A DNA stretch of 64,000 nucleotides, taken from Oscillospiraceae bacterium (GTDB lineage: Bacteria; Bacillota; Clostridia; Oscillospirales; Ruminococcaceae). Below, in pieces: positions 15,598 through 23,951 of the stretch. The notes beneath the pieces were generated by a model. The model was not told the origin of the DNA, searched no databases, and saw nothing but the letters and a program-made list of their open reading frames with translations. The stretch is from assembly GCA_021203065.1 (NCBI GenBank), contig JAJQBX010000032.1:186001-250000 (forward strand), read 5' to 3'. Position 1 is the stretch's first letter, and every line of letters starts with the position of its first letter. The position numbers and the translations under genes were made by a program.

Positions 15598-15709
15598 ATA
15601 AGGTGAGCATTTGATAAACGCTTAACCGGTAAAATTGATGCGGGGGGTAGTACGTTCCGTACACCCAGTTTCAACCTCCGACACTAAAGAGTGCTTTGGG
15701 GGATTTTTT
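15598..15709 (+). ncRNA. structured leader RNA A with terminator
   Basis: This untranslated leader shares ordered blocks with a second leader at 20424-20551. The blocks are GCTTAACC (15620), GCGGGGGG (15640), a variable hairpin closed by GGG/CCC (GTACG-TTC-CGTAC), and ACCTCCGACACTA (15674). A terminator stem then pairs CCTCCGACACT with AGTG...GGGGG and is followed by T6 (15704-15709). The upstream CGGGGG (15641-15646) could instead pair with CCTCCG, which would prevent the terminator. I do not recognise it as a known riboswitch class. Confidence 0.65.
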
Positions 15710-15723
15710 ATATCTATATTTCG

Positions 15724-15749
15724 TCCTCCTTGGCACAAACCGAGGAGGA
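15724..15749 (+). promoter_or_regulatory. hairpin burying the ribosome binding site (leader A)
   Basis: TCCTCCTTGG (15724-15733) pairs over 10 bp with CCGAGGAGGA (15740-15749), leaving a 6-nt loop. The AGGAGG ribosome site (15743-15748) of the LRR protein gene is entirely inside the stem. Confidence 0.7.
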
Positions 15750-15755
15750 TTTATT

Positions 15756-17762
15756 GTGAAAAAATTGAGGAAAATTTTGGCTGTGATGATAGCTTTGGCA
15801 CTGGCGGTGAGTATGCTGAGTGTGGTGTCGGTGGCTGAAACTACGGTTGTTGATTCGGGAACTTTTGGAGCTGACGGAAATAACTTAAGCTGGTCACTCA
15901 CCTCTGACGGAGTACTAACAATTTCCGGTACAGGTGCAATGGAAGACTTCAGCAATTATAGGTATACAGGAATTCTATCGGATGTTCCGTGGTCAACCTA
16001 CAAGAGTTCATATTCTGCTGATGTAGTTGTTACATCAGTTGTAATTGAAGAGGGAGTTACTACTATCGGCGAAGGTGCTTTTTATGACTTTACTTCGCTC
16101 GCAAGCGTGTCACTACCAAGTACTTTGTTAGAGATTCATGCATATGCATTTGTCGGAGCTGTATTTACCAGCATTGACATTCCTGCTTCTGTTACAAGCA
16201 TTGACGCTACTTCATATTTGTTAGTAGCCTTAGACGGTGTTGCTCTTACCAGCGGTGGCGCATTCCGCTGTGGAAGCTTGACAACGATCAACGTTTCAGA
16301 TGATAATAAGTACTACTCGGATATAGACGGAGTTCTGTTCAACAAAGCTGGAACTGAATTGGTATTCTATCCGGAGGGTCGTACTAATACATCCTATGTC
16401 ATTCCTGATGGTGTAACTACCATCGCTGACGGTGCTTTCTACAATTGTCAGTATCTGCAGGACATTACTGTTCCTTCGAGCGTAACAAGCATAGGAGTTG
16501 AGGCATTTTGCAGTGAGACAATTAAGACTGTTACAATCTCTGAAAATGTAAGTGGCTTAAGTATAGACAAAGAGGCATTTTTATGGTCTTCTATAAAAAG
16601 CATTGATATTCCTGCAGGCGTGACGAACATAGAAGAGTCTGCATTTCGTGAGTGTTATTCACTGTCCAGCATCAATGTAGATAAAAACAACCAGAATTAT
16701 TGCGATATTGATGGCGTGTTACTCACTAAAGATCTGACTATTCTTATTGCATATCCCAGAAAAGCAGGCAACACATCTTATGCTATCCCGGATGGTGTAG
16801 AAAGAATCGGAAATTATGCGTTTGATTTGGGAGTAACTCGTTTGGAAGTACTTTATGTTCCTGACACAGTTACAAGTATTGGTTATGCCTTTTCAGTGCC
16901 ATTTGGCTATAGTTCAGGTTTAACTGATGTGTATTACTATGGCTCAGAAGCTGAGTGGAAAGCAATAGATGCAACTATAACTGCTGGTTATAACGAAGGA
17001 CTATACAACGCTACCATTCATTACAACTATAGTGATACAGACGATCCCACCACAACCTACACTATCTCAGTCCCCACCTCCGACTACGGCACTGTCACCG
17101 TCACCCCCACCTCCGCAGAAGCTGGCGACACCATCACGGTTACAGTTACCGCTAACACCGGTTACACTGTATCGGGCATCACAGTTGTTGATGGCAGCGG
17201 AAACACAGTTACTGTAAGTGGTTCGGGTGGAACGTATACATTTACAATGCCGGATTCTGCGGTTACAATCACTCCTGCATTTACTTCAACTTCGTCGTCT
17301 ACCGACCACACCCACACCTACGTCTTAACCAGATGGGCTTGGTCTACGGATTACAGTTCGGCGTTTGCGGTGTTCTATTGCAGCTCTTGTGGGGATAACA
17401 TGTTTGTGCCTGCGACTGTTACATCTTCATACACCTATGGTGTGCTGACAAAGACCGCATCGCTGTACTATGATGGCGTTCTGTATACCGACAGTCAGCT
17501 TGACACTTCGACATTGATAGCGAGCGGAGCAACTACTACTGCTACGTCAACTACTACAACTGACACTTCATCTCAGGTTATCGTAGTTGATGAACCTGTC
17601 GAGGACACTGACACTGAGCTTGAGGTGGATACAGAGGAATCCTCGGAGCCGGAGGAGGTTTCTGAGCCGGTGGTGGAGTCAAATCCGACGACTGGAATTG
17701 TATTCTCACTCATTCCGATGGCAATAGCTGCACTCGCAGTGGTCTCCTCAAAGAGAAGATAA
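15756..17762 (+). CDS. secreted leucine-rich-repeat surface protein with NPTTG tail
   Basis: This is a 668-aa surface protein. After a signal peptide (KKLRKILAVMIALALAVSML...), several BspA-type LRR_5 repeats follow (pattern xxI..GAF.....L..I.IP..VTSI), broken by strand pairs of the form YYSDIDGVLFN. A bacterial-repeat domain at about 431-511 (TISVPTSDYGTVTVTP) follows, then a Ser/Thr-rich stretch, an acidic spacer and NPTTG at 643-647. A hydrophobic helix and KRR complete a sortase-type tail. Such proteins bind host or other cell surfaces, and the ligand here is unknown. The start is GTG at 15756 with AGGAGG held in a hairpin. It is transcribed from its own promoter through leader A and ended by a terminator. 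Confidence 0.85.
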   Translation: MKKLRKILAVMIALALAVSMLSVVSVAETTVVDSGTFGADGNNLSWSLTSDGVLTISGTGAMEDFSNYRYTGILSDVPWSTYKSSYSADVVVTSVVIEEGVTTIGEGAFYDFTSLASVSLPSTLLEIHAYAFVGAVFTSIDIPASVTSIDATSYLLVALDGVALTSGGAFRCGSLTTINVSDDNKYYSDIDGVLFNKAGTELVFYPEGRTNTSYVIPDGVTTIADGAFYNCQYLQDITVPSSVTSIGVEAFCSETIKTVTISENVSGLSIDKEAFLWSSIKSIDIPAGVTNIEESAFRECYSLSSINVDKNNQNYCDIDGVLLTKDLTILIAYPRKAGNTSYAIPDGVERIGNYAFDLGVTRLEVLYVPDTVTSIGYAFSVPFGYSSGLTDVYYYGSEAEWKAIDATITAGYNEGLYNATIHYNYSDTDDPTTTYTISVPTSDYGTVTVTPTSAEAGDTITVTVTANTGYTVSGITVVDGSGNTVTVSGSGGTYTFTMPDSAVTITPAFTSTSSSTDHTHTYVLTRWAWSTDYSSAFAVFYCSSCGDNMFVPATVTSSYTYGVLTKTASLYYDGVLYTDSQLDTSTLIASGATTTATSTTTTDTSSQVIVVDEPVEDTDTELEVDTEESSEPEEVSEPVVESNPTTGIVFSLIPMAIAALAVVSSKRR

Positions 17763-17773
17763 TCTGAATTTTA

Positions 17774-17807
17774 CTAAGCTCCTCGCCGTGTGCGGGGAGC
17801 TTTTTTC
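17774..17807 (+). terminator. terminator of the LRR protein gene
   Basis: AAGCTCC and GGAGCTT form a stem with inner pairs, followed by T6, 13 bp after the stop. Confidence 0.85.
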
Positions 17808-17846
17808 GTGATAATCTGCTTAAAAAGCCACGTTTCAAAAAAATAA

Positions 17847-17875
17847 CTCGAAAAAAGTCGAATTTAGTCGTCAAA
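17847..17875 (+). promoter_or_regulatory. 10-bp-phased TCGAA boxes
   Basis: CTCGAA (17847), GTCGAA (17857) and GTCGTC (17867) recur every 10 bp upstream of the next promoter. The stretch TCGAAAAAAGTCGAA is identical to the one at 14690. They look like Spo0A-type half sites. Confidence 0.4.
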
Positions 17876-17879
17876 ATTC

Positions 17880-17908
17880 TTGACACCCGGGATTTGTCAT
17901 GCTAAAAT
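17880..17908 (+). promoter_or_regulatory. promoter of the 548-aa surface protein gene
   Basis: TTGACA and TAAAAT are spaced 17 bp. The bases after the -35 (CCCGGG) resemble those of the promoter at 15563. No leader RNA of the A/B type follows. Confidence 0.7.
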
Positions 17909-17967
17909 ATACTAAAGTTAAATGCAAACATTTCCATTAATTCGTTTTTTCTGCTGTGGGAGGGTTT

Positions 17968-19614
17968 ATGCGTAAGAGATTCGGATGTATACTAATAGCC
18001 TTAGTAATGGTCTTCTGCCTCTCATCGGGCAGTTTTTCTGATGTAAATGTGTTTGCGGATGAGGAGAACTACACTGAAATATCTTCTTCAAGCAAAGTGC
18101 TCACTACCGGCAAATACAAGCTTTCCTCCAATGTGACGCTCAAAAATTTTCTCCAAATTGATTCGGGTGAAGAAGTTACCCTCGACCTGAACGGATACGA
18201 ATTGAGCGTTTCTGGTACACGTGTTATTATTGTCAAAGGTGGAACGCTTAATTTGATTGACAGTAGCGAAGGGAAGACAGGAAAGGTCACGAATACATCA
18301 ACCTCTACATCAACGCATGCTATAGGGATTTCTACGAATGGAACTTTGAATATGAATGGTGGAACTGTTAGCGGTGCATACGGCATATATACGACTGATT
18401 CCTCTAGTATTGCCACTATTAATATTACAGCTGGAACAGTTAAGTCTACAAAGCGTGCAGCTGTTTATTGTTACAAAGGCTCTGTAGATATAAGTGGAAC
18501 TGACTGTGTAGAAATTACAGCTGATAGTAGCGATTCTCAGGCGTATGGGATTCATACTGTTTCAGCTACAATAACCATTTCTAATCCTAATACGTATGTC
18601 AGTACTAATTCATCTTCATCATACCCTGTGTATAAACAATCCTCTTCTAATGTCAGCATCACCGCTGGGCACTATAGTGCTGATGTGACGAGCTATGTTT
18701 CTGAGGGATATAGTTGTAATAAGACTGATGATACGGATTATCCTTATGTGGTGACTGCGGATGTGGAAGAGCCGGAGGTTGTTTTGCCTGTGCTCTATGG
18801 GGAGACATTGACACTCGATGGGACTCTGGGAGTTACGTTTTATTTCAGCATGACAGACGTTGAGTCGCCGGCAAATTATACTCTTTCAGCAAAAATCGGG
18901 GATGATGGCGAGGAGCAGATTATTTATGCCAGCGAGAGCAAAATTCTCAGCAATGGCGTTGAATATTATCGTTATACTGTTTATGTGAAGCCGAATGAGT
19001 TCTTAACTACTATATATGCAAGCCTGACCGACTGCGAAAATTCGACTGATACTTATGAGTATTCCGTGTACGACTACTGCCTTAATGCGATTGAAAACGA
19101 ATGGGAGGAAAGCGAACTCTGTAAAGCTCTTCTCAATTACGGCGATTATGCCAGCGCATATGATCCCGGAATAAGCCAGTATAGCTTCGAAGATATAGGC
19201 GACTGGACAGACCCTGTAGCGGAAGCGTGGGATGTTGATCTGAGCGAATATGACGGAACGGAAACAACCGGTGTTGCAAAAACCATTCTTCTTGGAAACA
19301 CGGTGGCAATCAGGCTCTATCTGACATCCGAAGCTGCGAGCGAAGATGATGTGTTTACGGTGGATGGAACCACTCTGGAGCTGCACTCAGTGGACGATAA
19401 AAATTATTCGTACTATATTGAATTCAAGGTTCCTGCCAAAGACATGGATACAACCTTTACAGTCCTGAAAAACGGCGTGGAGTTCACCACCTACAGCGTG
19501 CTGTCTTATGTTAAGAATATTGTCGAAACAGAGGATGATACTGCACTGGCAAATCTCTGTAAAGCTATTTACTATTACAGCTTGGAAGCGAGCAAATATA
19601 CCGGTTGGCAATAA
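17968..19614 (+). CDS. secreted protein with beta-helix-like N-terminus and duplicated C-terminal module
   Basis: This is a 548-aa exported protein. A signal peptide (about 1-33) precedes a Ser/Thr-rich region with beta-helix character (LDLNGYELSV, GGTLNLID, MNGGTVSGAYG). From about 272 come two copies of a module (about 272-395 and 425-548). The first starts LYGETLTLDGTLGVTFYFS and contains YYRYTVYVKPNEF and ELCKALLNYGDYAS. The second ends YYYSLEASKYTGWQ at the stop. The 1111-aa protein downstream has the same pair. Similar modules are common in gut Clostridia but uncharacterised, to my knowledge. No anchor is visible. The ATG at 17968 follows GGGAGGG. The next gene, a lipoprotein, begins 18 bp after the stop and is probably co-transcribed. 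Confidence 0.8.
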   Translation: MRKRFGCILIALVMVFCLSSGSFSDVNVFADEENYTEISSSSKVLTTGKYKLSSNVTLKNFLQIDSGEEVTLDLNGYELSVSGTRVIIVKGGTLNLIDSSEGKTGKVTNTSTSTSTHAIGISTNGTLNMNGGTVSGAYGIYTTDSSSIATINITAGTVKSTKRAAVYCYKGSVDISGTDCVEITADSSDSQAYGIHTVSATITISNPNTYVSTNSSSSYPVYKQSSSNVSITAGHYSADVTSYVSEGYSCNKTDDTDYPYVVTADVEEPEVVLPVLYGETLTLDGTLGVTFYFSMTDVESPANYTLSAKIGDDGEEQIIYASESKILSNGVEYYRYTVYVKPNEFLTTIYASLTDCENSTDTYEYSVYDYCLNAIENEWEESELCKALLNYGDYASAYDPGISQYSFEDIGDWTDPVAEAWDVDLSEYDGTETTGVAKTILLGNTVAIRLYLTSEAASEDDVFTVDGTTLELHSVDDKNYSYYIEFKVPAKDMDTTFTVLKNGVEFTTYSVLSYVKNIVETEDDTALANLCKAIYYYSLEASKYTGWQ

Positions 19615-19632
19615 TGATGGGGGAGTGAAGAG

Positions 19633-20349
19633 ATGAAGAGACGTGAAGTCCTGCTTGCATGTGCTATAGTGCTGCTTGTGGTCGTCATGCTTACCGGCTG
19701 TGCCGGCGTCAATATCACCATCTCCCGTGCATCTCTTGAATCAGAAGCAGTTGCCACCACTCAGTCTGAGTCGGAGGAGACAGCCTCCGTCACTACTGCA
19801 ACAGTCCCGGAAGAAACCTCTCCGTCGGTTACAACCGCCCCGGAATCCTCCTCTTCGCCGACCACTACAACCGCTGATACAAGCGAGCCAGCAGTCACAA
19901 CTTCTCCCGAAACCTCATCTGAAACCACCACAACCACCGCCAAAGCCGCTGAGACCCCAACTTCTGCCGTCATATCCGGCGAAGAAGCCGACATCATCCT
20001 CGACGAATCGGATGAGCTTGTCTCCATCGATGAATCGGACGAAATTGTCGACCTTGACGAGGATTCTGATGAGACCTACTACTATTACTATTATCCCAGC
20101 TACTACTATCCGGCAGTCACCGCTCTCCCTGAGCTCACCAGTGAAGCCTTGGTTACGACCGTCACTGAGACCACCTCTTCTGAAACGACCACCACAACCG
20201 AGGCTTCTTCCGAAGAGACAACTACAATAACTACAACCACTACCACTACTACAACCACCACGACCACAACTGCGTCGACCACCAAGCCCTACATCAGCGT
20301 TTCCGACGACGAAGGTCGCATAACGCTGCCGATTGACCCGATCGGTTGA
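19633..20349 (+). CDS. Thr-rich lipoprotein with acidic and Tyr-rich segments (copy 1)
   Basis: This is a 238-aa predicted lipoprotein. The signal helix ends in the lipobox LTGC (lipidated Cys23). It is followed by a Ser/Thr/Glu linker, an acidic segment (ILDESDELVSIDESDEIVDL), a Tyr cluster (YYYYYYPSYYYP), a second linker including a run of 16 Thr after an Ile, and the end GRITLPIDPIG. Copy 2 at 24141 has the same order and an equivalent end. The GGGAGTGAAG ribosome site lies 18 bp after the stop of the upstream surface protein. No enzymatic domain is visible. It could be a membrane-bound spacer or docking partner of the adjacent exported protein; this is inference. Confidence 0.75.
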   Translation: MKRREVLLACAIVLLVVVMLTGCAGVNITISRASLESEAVATTQSESEETASVTTATVPEETSPSVTTAPESSSSPTTTTADTSEPAVTTSPETSSETTTTTAKAAETPTSAVISGEEADIILDESDELVSIDESDEIVDLDEDSDETYYYYYYPSYYYPAVTALPELTSEALVTTVTETTSSETTTTTEASSEETTTITTTTTTTTTTTTTTASTTKPYISVSDDEGRITLPIDPIG

Positions 20350-20388
20350 AAAATTTTCGGCTTCCCCCACATTTTTTTGAAAAACCTC

Positions 20389-20417
20389 TTGACAACCCCC
20401 ACAAAGAGTATTATAAT
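20389..20417 (+). promoter_or_regulatory. strong promoter of leader B
   Basis: TTGACA and TATAAT are spaced 17 bp. It shares TTGACAACCC with the leader A promoter. Confidence 0.82.
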
Positions 20418-20423
20418 GATGAC

Positions 20424-20551
20424 ATGTGGTGGAAGGGCATACAAATGCTTAACCACAGAAACTTTGCGGGGGGGTACTCGATTTCGTCCCGAAATCGATG
20501 CCCAACATCAAACCTCCGACACTATTTAACAAAGTGCATCGGGGGATTTTT
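20424..20551 (+). ncRNA. structured leader RNA B with terminator
   Basis: This is the second copy of the leader. GCTTAACC is at 20447, GCGGGGGG at 20466 and AACCTCCGACACTA at 20511. The variable hairpin has a different sequence from leader A but keeps its pairing (CGATTTCG-TCC-CGAAATCG), so the helix is maintained by compensatory change. The terminator pairs CCTCCGA with TCGGGGG and CACT with AGTG, then T5. TGTGGT...ACCACA frames the 5' hairpin. CGGGGG upstream can compete for CCTCCG. Confidence 0.65.
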
Positions 20552-20562
20552 CATATATTTCA

Positions 20563-20588
20563 TCCTCCTGTGTGCAAACTAAGGAGGA
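20563..20588 (+). promoter_or_regulatory. hairpin burying the ribosome binding site (leader B)
   Basis: TCCTCCT (20563-20569) pairs with AGGAGGA (20582-20588). The AAGGAGGA ribosome site of the 1111-aa protein gene is thereby sequestered, as at leader A, although loop and flanks differ. Confidence 0.65.
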
Positions 20589-20595
20589 ATTTTTT

Positions 20596-23500
20596 ATGGC
20601 AAAAAGGCTTATATGCATTGTCCTGAGCGTGCTCATGATAATGACAGTTTTGCCAGCAGGGGTTATTGCGGACACGACCGGAACGGCTCTCACTTCGTCT
20701 GGCGGTTCTCTATCGTCAGGAAACTATTACCTTAGTGGTGATTTGACTTTGAGTACCGATATTACCATACCCAGCGGTGCAGAAGTTACAATTGATTTAA
20801 ATGGATATACTTTAACGGGTACAGGAAATAGCAGTGTAATTACTGTAAACGGCACGTTGACCCTGAACGATACTAGTTCGGAAAGCACCGGAACTATTAC
20901 TGGTGGTACCGGGCAGACGGGCTCCGCTGTCAGTTATAACTATGGTGGTGGAGGCATCCTTGTTACTGGAACACTAATCATGAATGGCGGAACAATTTCA
21001 GAAAATAATGTAAGTCCATCTGACAGTACTGCGTGGGGTGGAGGCGTTTGTGTCTCTGGTTCTGGTGCAAGCTTCACTATGAATGGAGGTACAATATCAA
21101 GCAATAGTGCAACAGTTACTGCTGGAAATTCTGCTTATGGTGGCGGAGTATACGTCGGTAGTGGTGCAAGCTTTGTAATGAATGGAGGTACAATATCTAG
21201 TAATTCAGTATATATTGTATGCTTTTCTGATTGTGTTGCTTGCGGTGGTGGAGTACATAACGAAGGTACATTCACTATGAATGGCGGCACAATTACCGGT
21301 AACGATGCGTCAACTAGTAGTGAACTTTCTACAAGCGATAGTGCTGCAACAAATACTGTTAATGCCGGTGCAAGAGGCGGCGGTGTTTGCAACTATTCTA
21401 CTGGCACTTTCAATCTGGTAGATGGAATCATATCGAATAACCTTGCAACAGCAGGCGGCGGTGTGTATAGCTCCGGCACATTTAATATGAGCGGTGGTTC
21501 AATTACAGGTAATGTAGCTAGAGGAAGTGCTAATAGTAATACTTATGGTGGCGGTGGCGGCGTTTACTTGCAGGGTGGTACTTTCAGTATGTCATCTGGT
21601 TCAATCACTAATAATAAGGATAATTCTAACGGAGCTAATGCAGCTCATGGATACGGTGGTGGCGTTCGTGTTATGAATTCAACTACTGTTGTTATAACTG
21701 GAGGCACTATAACTGGCAATACATCTTATTCAGGCAGTTATGACAACTGTATATATAACAAGAATTCTAGTGGCGGTAGCATCACCATTTCCGGTGGAAC
21801 TTTCGATTCGGCGACAGTTGTCACAACATATGCTACTGTGGAATACAGTACGAATGGAGACGGCACTTACACTGTTGGTGCAAGCTCGGCTGACTACCTC
21901 GCCTCCGTAACATCCTCAACCGATTCAAGTGTAACTAAATATGAATCCGTATCTGCCGCTATAACAGCCGCAGGCGAAGGCGATATAGTTACGCTTCTCA
22001 AGGATGTAACCGAAAACATCACCATCGACTACACCGACACCATCACCCTCGACCTCGCCGGCTACACCCTCACTGGTTCGATCACCATTACTGGTGGAAA
22101 CCTGACGCTGAAAGATGACAGCGAAGAGGAAACTGGAACTGTTACGGGTGGGGTGACGGTTAATGCGAAGACAGTTAGTGGTCAATATTATGTGCTGACT
22201 GCAACATATGGCAGTTATATAATTCCAACAAGTGAGTATTCTACATATGTTACTAGCATCCCTGATGGTGAGGGAGAGTCAACATATTACGGTATTTACG
22301 ACGTTCTCGATTTTAGTTCAATGTCCAATATTGTAGGTAACTATTTAGGCTCATTCACGCTTAGTAGCGGTTCTATCAATGGCGGTATTTCTGTTAAAAA
22401 TGGAAGCTCTTTCGCTATGAATGGCGGCACGATTTCCGGTCATACTGCAACTAATGGTGGCGGCGTTAATCTTGCTAACATAACAGAAGAACTGATATAC
22501 ATCGTAACACTTAATGAGAATGGTGTTGTTACTAGTTATACTGAAAGCATAACGACTAACTATCCTAACAAATTCACTATGACTGGTGGTACAATATCAG
22601 GTAATACTGCGACACAGTATGGTGGCGGAGTATACGTAGGGGAAAACTGTATCTTTATCATGAGTGGTGGTATTATATCAGGTAATTCAGCAAGTGTCGG
22701 CGGTGGTGTTTATGTTTCTTATGGTGACCAGTGCACACAATTCAGCATGACTGCTGCTACCATATGTGCCATCTACAACAATACAGCATCAACTAATGCT
22801 GCAGATATATATGTGTATGATATAAAGAAGTTGTCACTAATTTCTGCTAGTTCTATGACTGATACTGATATGGACTTTACAAACTATGTTTGGTACACAG
22901 ATGGTGCAGATGCTAGATACGGTTCAACTGTAACAGACACAGTTGACGTTACTAGCATGACTGAGGGCGCATATCTTTCGCTGGTTGCCGCACAGACTGT
23001 TGCTACTCCGGAACTCTATGGTCGTACTCTTACTCTCGACGGAGCTATAGGCGTTACATTCTACTTTAGCATGGATGGTCTTACTGCTAGTGATTATACG
23101 ATGTCAGCTGTTGTAGATGATGACGGATCTGCCAGAAAGATTACTGGTATTACTGCAAGTGATGAGACTAAAGTAATTGGTGGCGTTACTTACTATAGGT
23201 ACACAGTATATGTCTATGCAACCGAATTGGCAAAAGAAATTTCAGTGACACTGTACGATGGGGATTCCGTCAGTGTTGGAACTTACACTTATTCTGTTAA
23301 ACAGTACTGCGAGTGGGCTATAAACGGCAACAAGAGTTCTTCTGAACTTTGCAAAGCTTTGTTGAACTACGGTGATGCAGCAGTTACATATTTCGCTGAT
23401 GGCACTTACTACGATAATTCTGGCTGGTTAAGTTCTGTTAGTAGTTCTTGGTCCGATGAATACTTGAGTAGTGTGACAGATACTGATGCATCTACTGAGG

Positions 23501-23931
23501 GCGATAAGCCTGACGAAATAGGCACAATATCCGCTTCACTTGGACTCAGCAGTGCAAATGATGGTAGTACTGTTCTTGAAAACGGCGTCATTTCAATGAA
23601 CTTCTATGTTAATGTTAGTAGTGAAAATGTTGATAGTTTCACATTCAAGATTAACGACACTGTTGTTGAACCTACTTACGTTAGCGATGGTCTCTATAGC
23701 TTATCAGTACAGATCCCTGCAAAAGACATGATGAATGGCAAATATGTGTTGAGCATCGGAGATAGCTATACTGTTACTTATACTGTAAATCAGTATATCA
23801 GTGCTACACTTGCATTGTCTACCGATTCTGAAGATTCTGGTGTTATAAACGAACTTACTAATCGAAAGAATTTGGTCAAGGCTATGTATCTGCTGAGTAA
23901 TGCTGCTAGTACATATACTGGTTGGGTCTGA
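20596..23931 (+). CDS. large secreted beta-helix protein with duplicated C-terminal module
   Basis: This is a 1111-aa exported protein. A signal peptide (about 1-24) is followed by about 750 residues of parallel beta-helix repeats, of the type FTMNGGTISGN.A...GGGVYV.SG. These resemble adhesin and pectin-lyase-like folds, but no catalytic site is recognised. At about 804-935 and 975-1111 it carries the same two modules as the 548-aa protein (LYGRTLTLDGAIGVTFYFS, YYRYTVYVYATEL, ELCKALLNYGDAAVTY, final AASTYTGWV). No anchor motif is seen. The ATG at 20596 follows AAGGAGGA, which lies inside the leader B hairpin. The gene uses many T-ending Gly, Thr and Ser codons, unlike the GH and housekeeping genes nearby. 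Confidence 0.82.
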   Translation: MAKRLICIVLSVLMIMTVLPAGVIADTTGTALTSSGGSLSSGNYYLSGDLTLSTDITIPSGAEVTIDLNGYTLTGTGNSSVITVNGTLTLNDTSSESTGTITGGTGQTGSAVSYNYGGGGILVTGTLIMNGGTISENNVSPSDSTAWGGGVCVSGSGASFTMNGGTISSNSATVTAGNSAYGGGVYVGSGASFVMNGGTISSNSVYIVCFSDCVACGGGVHNEGTFTMNGGTITGNDASTSSELSTSDSAATNTVNAGARGGGVCNYSTGTFNLVDGIISNNLATAGGGVYSSGTFNMSGGSITGNVARGSANSNTYGGGGGVYLQGGTFSMSSGSITNNKDNSNGANAAHGYGGGVRVMNSTTVVITGGTITGNTSYSGSYDNCIYNKNSSGGSITISGGTFDSATVVTTYATVEYSTNGDGTYTVGASSADYLASVTSSTDSSVTKYESVSAAITAAGEGDIVTLLKDVTENITIDYTDTITLDLAGYTLTGSITITGGNLTLKDDSEEETGTVTGGVTVNAKTVSGQYYVLTATYGSYIIPTSEYSTYVTSIPDGEGESTYYGIYDVLDFSSMSNIVGNYLGSFTLSSGSINGGISVKNGSSFAMNGGTISGHTATNGGGVNLANITEELIYIVTLNENGVVTSYTESITTNYPNKFTMTGGTISGNTATQYGGGVYVGENCIFIMSGGIISGNSASVGGGVYVSYGDQCTQFSMTAATICAIYNNTASTNAADIYVYDIKKLSLISASSMTDTDMDFTNYVWYTDGADARYGSTVTDTVDVTSMTEGAYLSLVAAQTVATPELYGRTLTLDGAIGVTFYFSMDGLTASDYTMSAVVDDDGSARKITGITASDETKVIGGVTYYRYTVYVYATELAKEISVTLYDGDSVSVGTYTYSVKQYCEWAINGNKSSSELCKALLNYGDAAVTYFADGTYYDNSGWLSSVSSSWSDEYLSSVTDTDASTEGDKPDEIGTISASLGLSSANDGSTVLENGVISMNFYVNVSSENVDSFTFKINDTVVEPTYVSDGLYSLSVQIPAKDMMNGKYVLSIGDSYTVTYTVNQYISATLALSTDSEDSGVINELTNRKNLVKAMYLLSNAASTYTGWV

Positions 23932-23951
23932 TTGAAGGAGGAATTGTAGTT

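Noticed and set aside
15635..15838. 67-aa plus-strand frame across leader A
   Set aside because: It runs through the terminator hairpin and the start of the LRR gene and has no ribosome site; the conserved elements are better explained as RNA.
20200..20280. possible phase-variable simple repeat in the Thr run
   Set aside because: Threonine codons are mixed (ACA, ACC, ACT, ACG), so slippage is unlikely.
19915..20370. 151-aa minus-strand Gly-rich frame
   Set aside because: It is the antisense of the Thr-rich lipoprotein; its glycines come from the complement of Thr/Ser codons.
20346..20582. 78-aa frame across leader B
   Set aside because: It begins before the promoter and crosses the conserved RNA blocks. 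Leader A has no matching protein.
20950..22750. repeats resembling a CRISPR or minisatellite array
   Set aside because: The recurring GGTGGCGG and ATGAATGGCGG stretches encode the beta-helix repeats of one protein and are irregularly spaced.
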